The notes below the pieces were generated by a model. It was not told the DNA's origin and made no database searches. It saw only the letters and a list, made by a program, of their open reading frames with translations. From contig CAKMNX010000014.1 of assembly GCA_927910745.1 (NCBI GenBank), positions 1 to 64,000 on the forward strand: a DNA stretch of 64,000 nt. Reading direction: 5' to 3'. Origin of the DNA: an uncultured Candidatus Saccharibacteria bacterium. GTDB taxonomy: Bacteria > Patescibacteriota > Saccharimonadia > Saccharimonadales > Saccharimonadaceae. The position numbers and the translations under genes were made by a program. Below, piece after piece: positions 43,002-51,598 of this stretch (within the stretch, counting starts at the first letter, position 1; every line of letters begins with the position of its first letter).

Positions 43002-44427
43002 GTAAGCCAGCCACGCATGCTACCGCTGAGCCAGGTGATGTAGAACATAAGCAACGTTCATCTCTGGCGCTGCGTCGACCAGTGTGGTCGCCCACGGCGT
43101 TGGTCGATCAAGGGTTCTTTATTTTTGCGGGGGTGGCGTCATTTTGGTTTGTTTGGCTGGTGTGGCGCGAAGGTTGGCACACTGGTGGCTGGTGGCTGGT
43201 GGGGTTTTTGCTGTGGTGTGGGTGATCACGGCATATTTTGCATTGCCGCGCTTGCACCGTATCTTAAGTAGTATTTATGTGCCTAATTATTTCATTGGCC
43301 GAACACGCACCACAGATGGCCTCCTCGGAGATCCAGTCAATCTCGCTTTTCGTGGTAGCGAAGCTCAACTGCACCGTGCCATGACGGCCGCTGGCTGGGC
43401 GCTGGCTGATGACGTGACGGTGCGCTCGTCGTGGCGGATTATCCTCGCCACACTGACCCGCCGCAGCTATCCTAATGCACCAGTCTCACCTCTAGTGCTA
43501 TTTGGCCGGCAGCAGGACTTTGCCTACCAGCAGGAGATTGATGGCAACCCAGGCAAGCGCCACCACGTGCGCTTTTGGCGCTGTCCCCAGGGGTGGTTGC
43601 TGCCTGGTGGGCATCAAGTGGACTGGCTGGCGGCTGGTACGTACGACAAGAGTGTGGGGCTATCAATCTTTACGTTGCAAGTGACACACAAGATTGACGA
43701 GAACACCGACATCGAGCGTGACTATGTCGTCAAAACGGTTACGCGCGCCCTTCGTTCGATTGAACTCACGGTGCTGGAGGATTTCTCGACGGGCTACCAC
43801 TCACGCAATGGGGGTGGAGACAACATTATTACCGATGGCGACCTGCCCGTTATCGAGCTTGGCCGCGTCCGTGCCAAGGCAAGCGAAGACGAGGACATGC
43901 CTTCCGATCTAATTCTCGATGCAACGGTGCACGAGACTATGCCCGATGAGCACGCCACCCTCATGTCGCAATTTTTGAGCCGCCGCCCACCACAGATCGC
44001 CCTTGGGATTATTATGATTGGCCTGGCGATTGCTGTGGCCACGATGAGTACCTTCTTCGAGATTCTCAACTTTAGCCACTTGCGCATGGAAGTCGTGCGG
44101 ATTTTTCACGAGAGTGGCCTGCCGCTGCAGAGTATTGAGAGTGCGACGCATATCGTGGCGACTATCTCAGCCATTGTATCGACGACGTGGATTGGCATCG
44201 TGATTTTTCTTGCGGGGCTAACCTTCCGCGGCAGCGATCGCTCGCGGATTTTGCTAATGAGCATTGCTAGCCTTGCAGCGGTGATTAGTTCATTTGGGCT
44301 AACGATTGGCAGGGTCACATGGTCGGCTGCTGGCACACTGCTCTTCATTGGTGTCAACATCGTCATTGTGCTCATGTTCTCCACCGATGCTGCCCGGCGC
44401 TTCACGCGGGCACGCAGTGGGAAATGA
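42998..44427 (+). CDS. Membrane protein with an LssY C-terminal-type domain, one frameshift
   Basis: About 476 aa once a missing T in the T5 run at 43205-43209 is restored: the N-terminal half (QGFFIFAGVASFWFVWLVW) then continues into VVWVITAYFALPRLHRIL. The middle soluble domain (GDPVNLAFRGSEAQLHRAMTAAGW ... SPLVLFGRQQDFAYQQEIDG ... HHVRFWRCP) matches my recollection of the LssY_C domain. The C-terminus has four membrane helices. Coupled to the guanylate-kinase-like gene by an ATGA overlap. Role unknown; LssY domains occur with lipid phosphatases and DedA proteins. Confidence 0.65.
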
Positions 44428-44560
44428 TACCCCGGATTCATAGATTGTACTTGTTATTATTGTGCTGTTTCTACTCTGATGCGGGCAAGAAGGGTAGTTT
44501 ATTGTATCTGATAAAGCTACTATCGATCATAACAATTAACCCTGACCTCAGGGAGAGGAG

Positions 44561-44583
44561 TTGAATACTCACGAATAATATTC
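44561..44583. repeat. Copy 4 of the 23-bp element
   Basis: TGAATAC-N9-ATATTCA, located 124-146 bp upstream of the 44707 gene in a gene-free stretch of about 280 bp. On the minus strand it reads ATGAATAT first, the better conserved half. Confidence 0.55.
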
Positions 44584-44706
44584 ATCTCTATCAATGTTCC
44601 AGGAGAGGGGTGATAACAACGAGAGGCGTGAGAACTGGCAAAGCTTTGGCAGCTCAAATTTACTCAGATTGACAACAGGCAAAAAATCGCTACACTACCT
44701 GATATT

Positions 44707-45237
44707 GTGACAGAGCAGCTTAATGATAAGTTTAATGATATTGTTGATGAGCTGGGGGCTGACTCTGATCCTGATAGCTATATTCCTGAACAATGTCGAG
44801 AGTGCCCACTGCTGGCAGGAATGATAGAGGCACTCAAAATAGCATTAGCACAGAATGAAGCGCTGAAGCGTACAGTACTTGAAACAGTAGACAATATTAC
44901 AACATGGCTACGAGTGCAAGGCATGTCTGAGGAGGAGATAAAGCAGATCCTAGAAGACCCGGAGCGGCTAGAAGAGGCACGAGCTGAGTATAGGAAGATT
45001 GCAGAGATGAAGCTTGCTATGGGTGATGCCGCGCTCAATCAGCTGCTGCCAGGCATAGAAAAGCAAACAGCAGGCTGCCCTGGAATCATAAGATGCACGA
45101 GTCGAGATGGAGAAACGGTTGTAGAGGTGTGCGGCTCACACACTATGCCTAACGGAAAGAGTAAAGAAGCAACGATAGTCAATCGTACTGGCAGAGATGA
45201 GCAGGGCTTATCCGAATCAGATACCTCCGATCAATAG
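44707..45237 (+). CDS. CxxC-motif protein, paralogue A
   Basis: This 176-aa protein has an N-terminal SYIPEQCRECPLLAGM motif (C-x2-C), a long helix (EALKIALAQNEALKRTV ... EEEIKQILEDPERLEEA), a second Cys pair further on (GCPGIIRCTSRDGETVVEVCG) and a polar tail. It may bind a metal through the Cys residues. The neighbouring gene 45287 has the same YIPxQCxxCP motif, so the pair arose by duplication. Promoter: TTGACA (44669-44674), 16 bp, TACACT (44691-44696), 10 nt to a GTG start. Confidence 0.6.
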   Translation: MTEQLNDKFNDIVDELGADSDPDSYIPEQCRECPLLAGMIEALKIALAQNEALKRTVLETVDNITTWLRVQGMSEEEIKQILEDPERLEEARAEYRKIAEMKLAMGDAALNQLLPGIEKQTAGCPGIIRCTSRDGETVVEVCGSHTMPNGKSKEATIVNRTGRDEQGLSESDTSDQ

Positions 45238-45286
45238 CAGCCTATTTACGCCAATAAATAACGACAGAGGGATATACAAAACACCG

Positions 45287-45589
45287 ATGGCATCAGATAA
45301 AGAACGAGAATTTTATGGCATTGTGGAGGGGCTTGATGAGCCAGATATATCTGCAGCTTCTTATATCCCCAAGCAGTGCTATGGCTGCCCGCGAGCAGCC
45401 GAGCTGCGCCGCAGGATAGCGATGACGGCTTGGACGTATAGCGAGCTCTGGAGAAATTGTTTTGATATTGCAGATGGCGACCCCGACCTGGGCAAAGCCA
45501 TCGTGTGTGCTATGGATCGGCTCAAGCAGCAGAATCTGCAGGCGAGAGATGAGCTGAGTCAGCTCATTGCTCAGTGTAAGGAGCGCTAG
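45287..45589 (+). CDS. CxxC-motif protein, paralogue B
   Basis: This 100-aa protein shares SYIPKQCYGCPRAAELRRRI with the gene at 44707, followed by helices (TAWTYSELWRNCFDIADG; IVCAMDRLKQQNLQARDELSQL). It lacks the C-terminal Cys region of its neighbour. -10-like TATACA (45273-45278) lies 8 nt before the ATG, suggesting separate initiation. No known function. Confidence 0.6.
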   Translation: MASDKEREFYGIVEGLDEPDISAASYIPKQCYGCPRAAELRRRIAMTAWTYSELWRNCFDIADGDPDLGKAIVCAMDRLKQQNLQARDELSQLIAQCKER

Positions 45590-45809
45590 TTGTGATAGGT
45601 AAAATAGTGAAAAGGAATAGAAGAGTGACAGAGGTGGCAACTACCGTATGTATGTTGCTATCACCCCCCGCACCGTGAATGATCGAGAGTGCAATGGTCA
45701 GGCATCGTGATCTCAACGACAAAGGATCGGAAGGATAGCTCGCTGTGACGCGTCTTGCCAGCAGACGAGGATCAGTAGCAGGGAATAGACTACATCTTCC
45801 ACTAGCTCA

Positions 45810-45836
45810 TTAGCACTCTATTGACGAGAGTGCCAA
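45810..45836 (+). promoter_or_regulatory. CIRCE operator and promoter of hrcA
   Basis: TTAGCACTC (45810-45818), 9-nt spacer, GAGTGCCAA (45828-45836), one base from the classical TTAGCACTC-N9-GAGTGCTAA bound by HrcA. The -35 TTGACG (45821-45826) lies in the spacer; -10 TATAAT is at 45845-45850 (18 bp) and the ATG 6 nt later. hrcA is therefore autoregulated. Confidence 0.92.
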
Positions 45837-45856
45837 ACCTACGCTATAATGCGACT

Positions 45857-46567
45857 ATGACCGAACGGCAACAAGCGATTCTTTCTGCTATCATTGAGCA
45901 ATACGCCGAGATTGCTGCCCCTGTGGGGAGTGTAACGCTGGCGAAGCTATTTGGGGTGTCTAGTGCAACCATTCGTAGCGAGATGGCCAAGCTCGAGGAG
46001 ATGGGCTTTGTCAAGGCGCCGCACACCAGTGCTGGGCGTATCCCCACCAGCAAGGGCTACCGCTTCTACGTCAACGGTATCACTAACGCTCAGATGAGTG
46101 AGCTACCCAGTGGGATTGACCGCAGCACCAAGGCTATCGAAGCGCACGTTAACTCACATCTCGATGCAGCCGACCGAGCCATTCGCAGTGCGGTAGATAG
46201 CCTCGTCGAACTCACGGGTAACCTGGGCTTTGCTACCATTGGCAGTGAGCTTTATATGAATGGTATTAGTCGGCTCTTTAGCCAGCCAGAATTTCTTGAG
46301 GGCAAGCATGTCCAATCAGTGGCGCATTTGATTGACAATATCGAGCCGTGGCTGCGCGAAGCTCGGCCCAACGAGCCGCTCAATGTCTTCATCGGCAGTG
46401 AGAACCCCATTGGCAAGAGCAGCGATGCGACGCTCATTATTAGTAAATTTCGCTCGCCCTATAGCGACCGCAGCTACATTGGTGTAATTGGTCCCATGCG
46501 CCAGCACTACCGCCGTACTATCGAGCTGGTTAAACGCACTGGGGTGATGCTGGAGGAGATATTATGA
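45857..46567 (+). CDS. hrcA: Heat-inducible transcription repressor HrcA (short form)
   Basis: This 236-aa repressor of the CIRCE regulon has the winged-helix part: RQQAILSAIIEQYAEIAAPVGS, VSSATIRSEMAKLEEMGFV, PHTSAGRIPTSKGYRFYV, all hallmark. The dimerisation part is shorter than the usual about 340-aa form, with the central insert reduced, but the C-terminal motif (GVIGPMRQHYRRTIELV) is intact. Leaderless start (TATAAT, 6 nt). It is followed by grpE. Confidence 0.93.
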   Translation: MTERQQAILSAIIEQYAEIAAPVGSVTLAKLFGVSSATIRSEMAKLEEMGFVKAPHTSAGRIPTSKGYRFYVNGITNAQMSELPSGIDRSTKAIEAHVNSHLDAADRAIRSAVDSLVELTGNLGFATIGSELYMNGISRLFSQPEFLEGKHVQSVAHLIDNIEPWLREARPNEPLNVFIGSENPIGKSSDATLIISKFRSPYSDRSYIGVIGPMRQHYRRTIELVKRTGVMLEEIL

Positions 46568-46600
46568 TGACACGACCACTGTTATTTGCGCTGCAGCCGT

Positions 46601-46643
46601 GCTATACTATGAAGGATAATGACGACTGAGCAGCCTGCTCAGT
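46601..46643 (+). promoter_or_regulatory. Internal promoter and hairpin ahead of grpE
   Basis: GTGC-TATACT (-10 at 46603-46608) forms an extended -10 that can make a grpE transcript without CIRCE. ACTGAGCA (46625-46632) and TGCTCAGT (46636-46643) form an 8-bp hairpin in that leader, upstream of the AGGAGG Shine-Dalgarno (46666-46671). The hairpin lacks a T-tract, so it may affect leader stability. Confidence 0.45.
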
Positions 46644-46681
46644 ACCACAGGCAACACCACTAGGCAGGAGGAATGATATCG

Positions 46682-47159
46682 ATGACAAAACACAAGAAAA
46701 GCGCCAAATACAACGGAGCTTGAGCAGCAGATTGGTGAGCTCACGCAGGATTTGCAGCGCACCAGAGCAGACTTTGAGAATTATCGCAAACGCGTTGACG
46801 CCGAAAAATCCCACGCCAAGGCAGCGGGTACTCAGCAAGCAATTCGCAAGCTCCTGCCCGTGATTGATACGATAGAGCGCGCTACCGCCAACGTCCCTAA
46901 GAAGCTCCAGAATGACACCTGGGCAAGTGGAGTAGTAGCGATGTCGAAGAAGCTCGATGGCTTGATGGCAGAGTTTAAGCTTGAGCCGATCGTAGTTGAG
47001 CTTGGCACGACCGAGTTTGATCCAGACCTCCACGAGGCCGTCTCGATGGACGACGAGGGTGGTGACAAAGAAATTATTAGCGAAGAGCTGCAGCGCGGCT
47101 ATAAGCTTGATGGTCACGTCCTGCGTTATGCTATGGTGCGGGTCAGCCGGCAGCCGTAG
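46682..47159 (+). CDS. grpE: Nucleotide exchange factor GrpE (frameshift near 46708)
   Basis: This DnaK co-chaperone has a coiled-coil (TTELEQQIGELTQDLQRTRA), the core DFENYRKRVDAEK, LLPVIDTIERA and the C-terminal beta domain (FDPDLHEAVSM ... LQRGYKLDGHVLRYAMVRVS). The N-terminus MTKHKKSAK from ATG 46682 (AGGAGG upstream) is out of frame with the rest; two missing bases or one extra near AAATAC 46705-46710 would join them. About 159 aa. Without correction only an internal TTG at 46752 could start the conserved part. Confidence 0.9.
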
Positions 47160-47170
47160 GAGTGAGCGGG

Positions 47171-47971
47171 ATGAGGCGTTGGCTGCTTGCAGGAACACTC
47201 ATCATTATAGCAACACTTGGTGTTGGCAGTGCTCATGCTCATGCAACGCCACTGGCTAACCAAGCCGATATTGCAGTGGTTAAGCGAGCGAGCACAGCCT
47301 ATCAAGCCTTTACACGCGAGCTTTATGCCACCCAGCCCAAGAAGGACTCTATTGATGAACGAGCCAAGCAGGCCGCAGCAGCTTTTGCAGTAGTGGCGAA
47401 GCACTCGTTTTCTCCGCAACTTGGTGATGAATACAGCCGTCATGCGGCAGCTGTGAAGGAAAAAGCCTCAGCCGTCAAGACACTTCTTGAGCGTGCTCCG
47501 CAAACCTTTGCTAGCAAAGATACGCAGGCTGCAGCAGTCTATTTGACAGATGTAGAAACAGCGGTGAGTCAGTACGACTCAGCTGTTGGTGTGCTTAATA
47601 CAACAGTAGACGATGCCAACCAAGCGACGAATCGCCTCTATTTGCTTATGGTGATTGGTGCTGGACTCGTGGCGGCAGTCGCTGCAGTCTGGGCGCGGCG
47701 CCAGCATACCCGGACATTTGCTAGTAAGCGTGTAGTGCGGGCACGCTGGGCCATAGTTGCAGCAGCGGCAGCACCACTAGTGGGAGCAGTTGCGCTCTAT
47801 GTGATATTTATCCAAGGGAGTGACACACGGGTTGTGCGTGGCGTGGGCTACGCGGTGCTGACCGGTGGTGTAGCAGTTCTTATCTATGCAGTAATGGCGT
47901 ATTGGCGTCTCCGGCGGGCTGAGACACTAGCCGCAGCAATTGCTGCAGGTGATGAGATCTATCAGTGGTGA
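47171..47971 (+). CDS. Secreted/membrane protein between grpE and dnaK, unknown
   Basis: This 266-aa protein has a signal peptide (MRRWLLAGTLIIIATLGVGSAHAHA), a helical coiled-coil-like extracytoplasmic domain (residues about 30-155) and a cluster of three membrane helices (LYLLMVIGAGLVAAVAAVWA; WAIVAAAAAPLVGAVALYVIF; VLTGGVAVLIYAVMAY). It occupies the position where dnaJ often sits. AGGAG is 8 nt upstream of the ATG. Co-transcription with grpE suggests stress induction. No family is recognised. Confidence 0.6.
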   Translation: MRRWLLAGTLIIIATLGVGSAHAHATPLANQADIAVVKRASTAYQAFTRELYATQPKKDSIDERAKQAAAAFAVVAKHSFSPQLGDEYSRHAAAVKEKASAVKTLLERAPQTFASKDTQAAAVYLTDVETAVSQYDSAVGVLNTTVDDANQATNRLYLLMVIGAGLVAAVAAVWARRQHTRTFASKRVVRARWAIVAAAAAPLVGAVALYVIFIQGSDTRVVRGVGYAVLTGGVAVLIYAVMAYWRLRRAETLAAAIAAGDEIYQW

Positions 47972-47981
47972 GCAAAATCTA

Positions 47982-48008
47982 TTAGCACTCTTGACAGCCG
48001 AGTGCTAG
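47982..48008 (+). promoter_or_regulatory. CIRCE operator 1 of dnaK
   Basis: TTAGCACTC-N9-GAGTGCTAG. The nine-base spacer starts with TTGACA (47991-47996), which is the -35; -10 TATACT is at 48014-48019 (17 bp). HrcA bound here would cover the -35 directly. Confidence 0.93.
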
Positions 48009-48026
48009 CTCGCTATACTAAACCTA

Positions 48027-48053
48027 TTGGCACTCGCCTCCAAAGAGTGCTAG
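48027..48053 (+). promoter_or_regulatory. CIRCE operator 2 of dnaK
   Basis: TTGGCACTC-N9-GAGTGCTAG, 18 bp after operator 1, straddling the start of the transcript. It lies in the 5' leader, 84 nt before the ATG of dnaK. Confidence 0.9.
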
Positions 48054-48137
48054 AATAGACAAGATGTTAATAACCGAAACAATAAACTAACAACGTTGCG
48101 TCGTTGCCGGCAGGGCAGGCGCACTAGGAGGAAACAT

Positions 48138-50060
48138 ATGGGTAAAACTATCGGCATCGACCTCGGTACAACCAACAGTGCCTTTGCATACTTGCTTGCG
48201 GGCAAGCCAGAGGTTATTGCGAATGCTGAAGGCAACCGCACCACACCATCAGTGGTAGCAATCAACAAAAAAGGTGAGCGCCTTGTGGGGCAGGTGGCAC
48301 AACGTCAGCGTGTGACTAACCCTAAGAACACAATCTATGGCGTTAAGCGCTTGATTGGCCGCAAATTCACCGACAAAGAAGTCCAGAAAGATCTCGACAT
48401 TATGCCATACGAGATCGTCAAAAAGGGTAATGCCGTTGCCGTCAAGCTGGGCGATAAAGAATATACACCAGAAGAAGTAAGCGCCATGATTCTGAGCAAG
48501 ATCAAGGCTGATGCTGAGGCCTTCTTGGGTGAGAAAGTGACGAAGGCGGTCATTACTGTGCCAGCCTACTTTGATGACTCGCAGCGCCAAGCTACCAAGG
48601 ATGCGGGTAAGATTGCTGGCCTAGAAGTCGAGCGTATCATCAATGAGCCAACGGCGGCTGCTCTCGCCTATGGTCTCGATAAAGGCAAAGAAGAGAACAT
48701 CGTTGTCTTTGACCTTGGTGGTGGTACCTTTGATGTGTCGGTACTGGAGATCGCTGATGACTTCTTCCAAGTGAAGTCGACCAATGGCGATACCCACCTT
48801 GGTGGTGAGGACTTCGACAACGCCATCGTTAATTACTTCCTCGATGACTTCAAGGCCAAAGAAGGTATTGATCTGCGCAAAGATAACGCCGCCATGCAGC
48901 GCCTCAAGGACGAAGCTGAGAAGGCAAAGAAAGAGCTCTCGACTGTTACTGAGTATGATGTCAATATTCCATTCATCACAGCTGATGCTGATGGGCCAAA
49001 GCACTTTGAGATGAGCTTGACGCGTGCCAAGCTTGAGGACCTAGTGAAGGATCTGCTCGACCGCCTCGATGGGCCAGTCGAGAAGGCGCTTAAAGACGCC
49101 AAGCTGAGCAAGTCTGATATCAACAACATCGTCATGGTTGGCGGTATGACCCGCATGCCAGCAGTGGTCGAGCGGGTGAAGAAACTGTTTGGCAAAGACC
49201 CAATGCAAGGCGTTAACCCAGACGAAGTGGTGGCTGTTGGTGCAGCCATCCAGGGAGGTGTGCTTGCTGGTGATGTTAAGAGTGTGCTGTTGCTAGATGT
49301 GACGCCGCTGTCCCTCGGCATTGAGACCATGGGCGGTGTGTCGACTAAGCTAATTGAGCGCAACACCACTGTGCCAACCAGCAAGAGCGAGGTATTCTCA
49401 ACTGCAGCAGACAACCAGCCACAGGTGGAGATTCATGTTTTGCAGGGCGAGCGCGAGTTTGCCAATGACAACAAGAGCCTGGGCCGCTTCGTGCTTGACG
49501 GTATTGCACCAGCACCGCGTGGTGTGCCGCAGATTGAAGTGACCTTCAATATTGATGCCAATGGTATCCTCAGCGTCACCGCTAAGGACAAAGGCACGGG
49601 CAAAGAGCAGTCGATCACCATCCAAAACTCTGGCAACATGAGTAAAGAAGACATCGAGAAGGCGCAGAAGGAAGCTGAGCTCCACGCCGATGAAGATAAG
49701 AAGAAGCGTGAAGCAATCGACGCCAAGAACCGCCTCGAGAATGCCATCTACCAGGCAAAGAAAATGCCCGATGAGTTCAAGGACAAGATCTCGAGCGACG
49801 ACAAGAAGACGCTGGAAGATGCCATTGCCGAAGCTGAGAAGCACAAGAACGCAGAAGACAAAGATGAGCTCGAGGCTGCCACCAAGGCACTGGACGATGT
49901 AAAAATGTCTATCGGTGCTAAGCTCTATCAGCAGCAAGCTGAGGACAAAAAAGCCGAAGAAGAAGCTGACGCCAAGGCGAAAGCTACAGACAAAAAGCCT
50001 GGCAAAGATGAACCCGTCGAAGGCGAAGTTGTCGACGACAAAAGCAGCGACAAGAAGTAA
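48138..50060 (+). CDS. dnaK: Molecular chaperone DnaK (Hsp70)
   Basis: This 640-aa Hsp70 has the ATPase domain with GIDLGTTNSAFAY, VPAYFDDSQRQATKDAG, VFDLGGGTFDVSVLE and VGGMTRMPAVVERV; the linker VLLLDVTPLSLGIETMGG; the substrate-binding domain; and a lid with charged tail ending EGEVVDDKSSDKK. Full length. It works with GrpE (upstream) and a DnaJ that is not in this window. AGGAGG lies 6 nt before ATG 48138. It is controlled by two CIRCE sites. Confidence 0.97.
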   Translation: MGKTIGIDLGTTNSAFAYLLAGKPEVIANAEGNRTTPSVVAINKKGERLVGQVAQRQRVTNPKNTIYGVKRLIGRKFTDKEVQKDLDIMPYEIVKKGNAVAVKLGDKEYTPEEVSAMILSKIKADAEAFLGEKVTKAVITVPAYFDDSQRQATKDAGKIAGLEVERIINEPTAAALAYGLDKGKEENIVVFDLGGGTFDVSVLEIADDFFQVKSTNGDTHLGGEDFDNAIVNYFLDDFKAKEGIDLRKDNAAMQRLKDEAEKAKKELSTVTEYDVNIPFITADADGPKHFEMSLTRAKLEDLVKDLLDRLDGPVEKALKDAKLSKSDINNIVMVGGMTRMPAVVERVKKLFGKDPMQGVNPDEVVAVGAAIQGGVLAGDVKSVLLLDVTPLSLGIETMGGVSTKLIERNTTVPTSKSEVFSTAADNQPQVEIHVLQGEREFANDNKSLGRFVLDGIAPAPRGVPQIEVTFNIDANGILSVTAKDKGTGKEQSITIQNSGNMSKEDIEKAQKEAELHADEDKKKREAIDAKNRLENAIYQAKKMPDEFKDKISSDDKKTLEDAIAEAEKHKNAEDKDELEAATKALDDVKMSIGAKLYQQQAEDKKAEEEADAKAKATDKKPGKDEPVEGEVVDDKSSDKK

Positions 50061-50088
50061 CATCGCGTTATAGCTACAGCTGCATTGT

Positions 50089-50117
50089 AAATAGCCACCT
50101 GGAAAGGGTGGCTATTT
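50089..50117 (+). terminator. Hairpin after dnaK
   Basis: AAATAGCCACC (50089-50099) and GGTGGCTATTT (50107-50117), 11-bp stem; the T-tract is weak. Confidence 0.7.
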
Positions 50118-50182
50118 GCTTGGTGCCATGAGTGTCCATAATGACAAATATTAAACGCCTTAGGCAAATCTACAAAGAAAAT

Positions 50183-50209
50183 AAGAAGCTCACCTAGTAT
50201 GAGCTTCTT
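50183..50209 (-). terminator. Terminator of the FKBP gene
   Basis: AAGAAGCTCA (50183-50192) and TGAGCTTCTT (50200-50209); on the minus strand ATTTTCTTTG follows. Confidence 0.75.
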
Positions 50210-50228
50210 GTTGCGCGCTGACCTTTTG

Positions 50229-50603
50229 TTATTTAATATCCATCAACTCAATGTCGAACACAAGATCGCTATTAGGCGGGATGTTAGCGGCAGCGCGAAC
50301 GGAGCCGTAGGCCATGTCGCTTGGGATGATGAGCCGGCGCATGCCACCGACCTTCATGCCAGGCACACCCTCTGTCCAGCCGCGGATGACTTGGTCGAGG
50401 CCGAAGGTGACGGGCTGACCAAAGTCGTGGCTGCTCTGGAATATGACGCCATTCTTACATAGTGCACCAGTATAATGTGCGGTGATGGTCGCGCCAGCTG
50501 GTACCTCGGTACCAGTGCCGGGGATAATGTCGATAATCTGCAATGCGTCGACTTTGGCTATAGGTGTAAAGTCGGTGAGTTTGGTTCCTTCGTATTGTGT
50601 CAT
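50229..50603 (-). CDS. FKBP-type peptidyl-prolyl cis-trans isomerase
   Basis: This 124-aa protein has a single FKBP domain: ITAHYTGALCKNGVIFQSSHDFG, VIRGWTEGVPGMKVGGMRRLIIP, AYG and NSDLVFDIELMDIK, all family hallmarks. It has no signal peptide, so it is a cytoplasmic prolyl isomerase. TGG-TATAAT (50615-50610) is 6 nt before the ATG, so it has its own leaderless start, although the upstream gene overlaps its start codon by 4 nt. Confidence 0.95.
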   Translation of the reverse strand: MTQYEGTKLTDFTPIAKVDALQIIDIIPGTGTEVPAGATITAHYTGALCKNGVIFQSSHDFGQPVTFGLDQVIRGWTEGVPGMKVGGMRRLIIPSDMAYGSVRAAANIPPNSDLVFDIELMDIK

Positions 50604-51385
50604 GGCTCTATTATACCATTATGCGTATTCCGCCGCGCCACGCAGTTGAGCGGTGGGATGGCTGTGCTGGGTGGAGTGCGATCGACGACTATGACCTGCT
50701 GCAGCTGTGAATAGTGCGTGAAGAGATGGCTAAGCGTGCGCGTCATAGCGCTGGTATAGCGTTCTTCATCTGGCGCTGCGGCATAGCGAGCTCCCTCCTC
50801 GAGCGGTGTCGCCCAGCAGCAGCTGGCGTGGATGGCACGGGTGTCTTGGGGGAGTTTGGGGTATTGGGGGTATTGCATGCTATAACCCACTAGATCGGCA
50901 CACACAGCAGATAACGTACGAGTACACTGCTGCCGCAACGTGTTGCTCGCGGTGAATGTCCCCCGCTCGGCTGAGCTAAAAATCGTGCGTTTGCGCTCAA
51001 GTACGCGGCGTATACCATTTTGGATAATAACAAGTGAGTTGTAAATTCTATCTGGGTGGTACTCTGGTGTGCCTACCACGAGCTCCGCTGCGGGCATAGA
51101 GGTAGAAAGCTTCTCCAGCTCGTCGAGTCGGGCATCTACCACTGCACGTTGATCTGGGATTTCAGCCACCATGCCTGCCGTTGTCATGAGTTCGGGGCTG
51201 ATGAAGCGATGGGCGGGGTTATCGGCAGCTTGGCGTATCAGATTTATGTACTCGCGCCAGGTATTGGCAGAAACACCAACAGTTGGTGTTTCTGATGATA
51301 GTTACTCAGGGTAAAACACACCGGTTTGGCGGTACCACTGGATGTCATAATAGTGGGCTTGTTTGCCTGGTCGTTTATGATACAT
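50600..51385 (-). pseudogene. Nitrilase-superfamily (carbon-nitrogen hydrolase) gene interrupted by an in-frame TAA
   Basis: The frame from ATG 51385 to 50600 is continuous apart from TAA at 51304-51302. The Glu-Lys-Cys triad is visible: SPEL (just upstream of an internal ATG at 51187), LERKRTIFSSAERG, and SAVCADLVGYS. GTPEYHPDRIYNSLVII fits the family. The true start is shown by TATGAT (51397-51392), 6 nt before ATG 51385. Starting at 51187 would lose the catalytic Glu. The 27-bp palindrome at 51268-51294 lies just after the stop. Either the gene is recently broken, or one base is miscalled. Product, if whole, about 260 aa. Confidence 0.65.
51268..51294. repeat. Perfect 27-bp palindrome inside the broken nitrilase gene
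   Basis: CAGAAACACCAAC (51268-51280), one A, GTTGGTGTTTCTG (51282-51294): 13-bp arms around a single central base. It lies within coding sequence, 8 bp from the in-frame stop. Confidence 0.8.
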
Positions 51386-51598
51386 GAATATATCATACGA
51401 TATACCGATCTATAGAGCAAACATACGCAAAATATCCCAATAGTATAGAAGAGTTGGTAGGTGTCGATGGGTAAAGCAAGGAATGCGGCAGCTCTGACGG
51501 GTTAGTTTTGGCTAGACTATATACCCGCACATGACGAATTGTGATTATAGATTGATATCAGGGAAGAGGCTAGGCTCTACATGGAGGAGCGTTCTTTA

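Noticed and set aside
43084..44427. Independent start of the LssY-type protein at 43084
   Set aside because: The first 40 codons are a shifted reading of the true N-terminus from 42998; the frame is restored by one base at 43205-43209.
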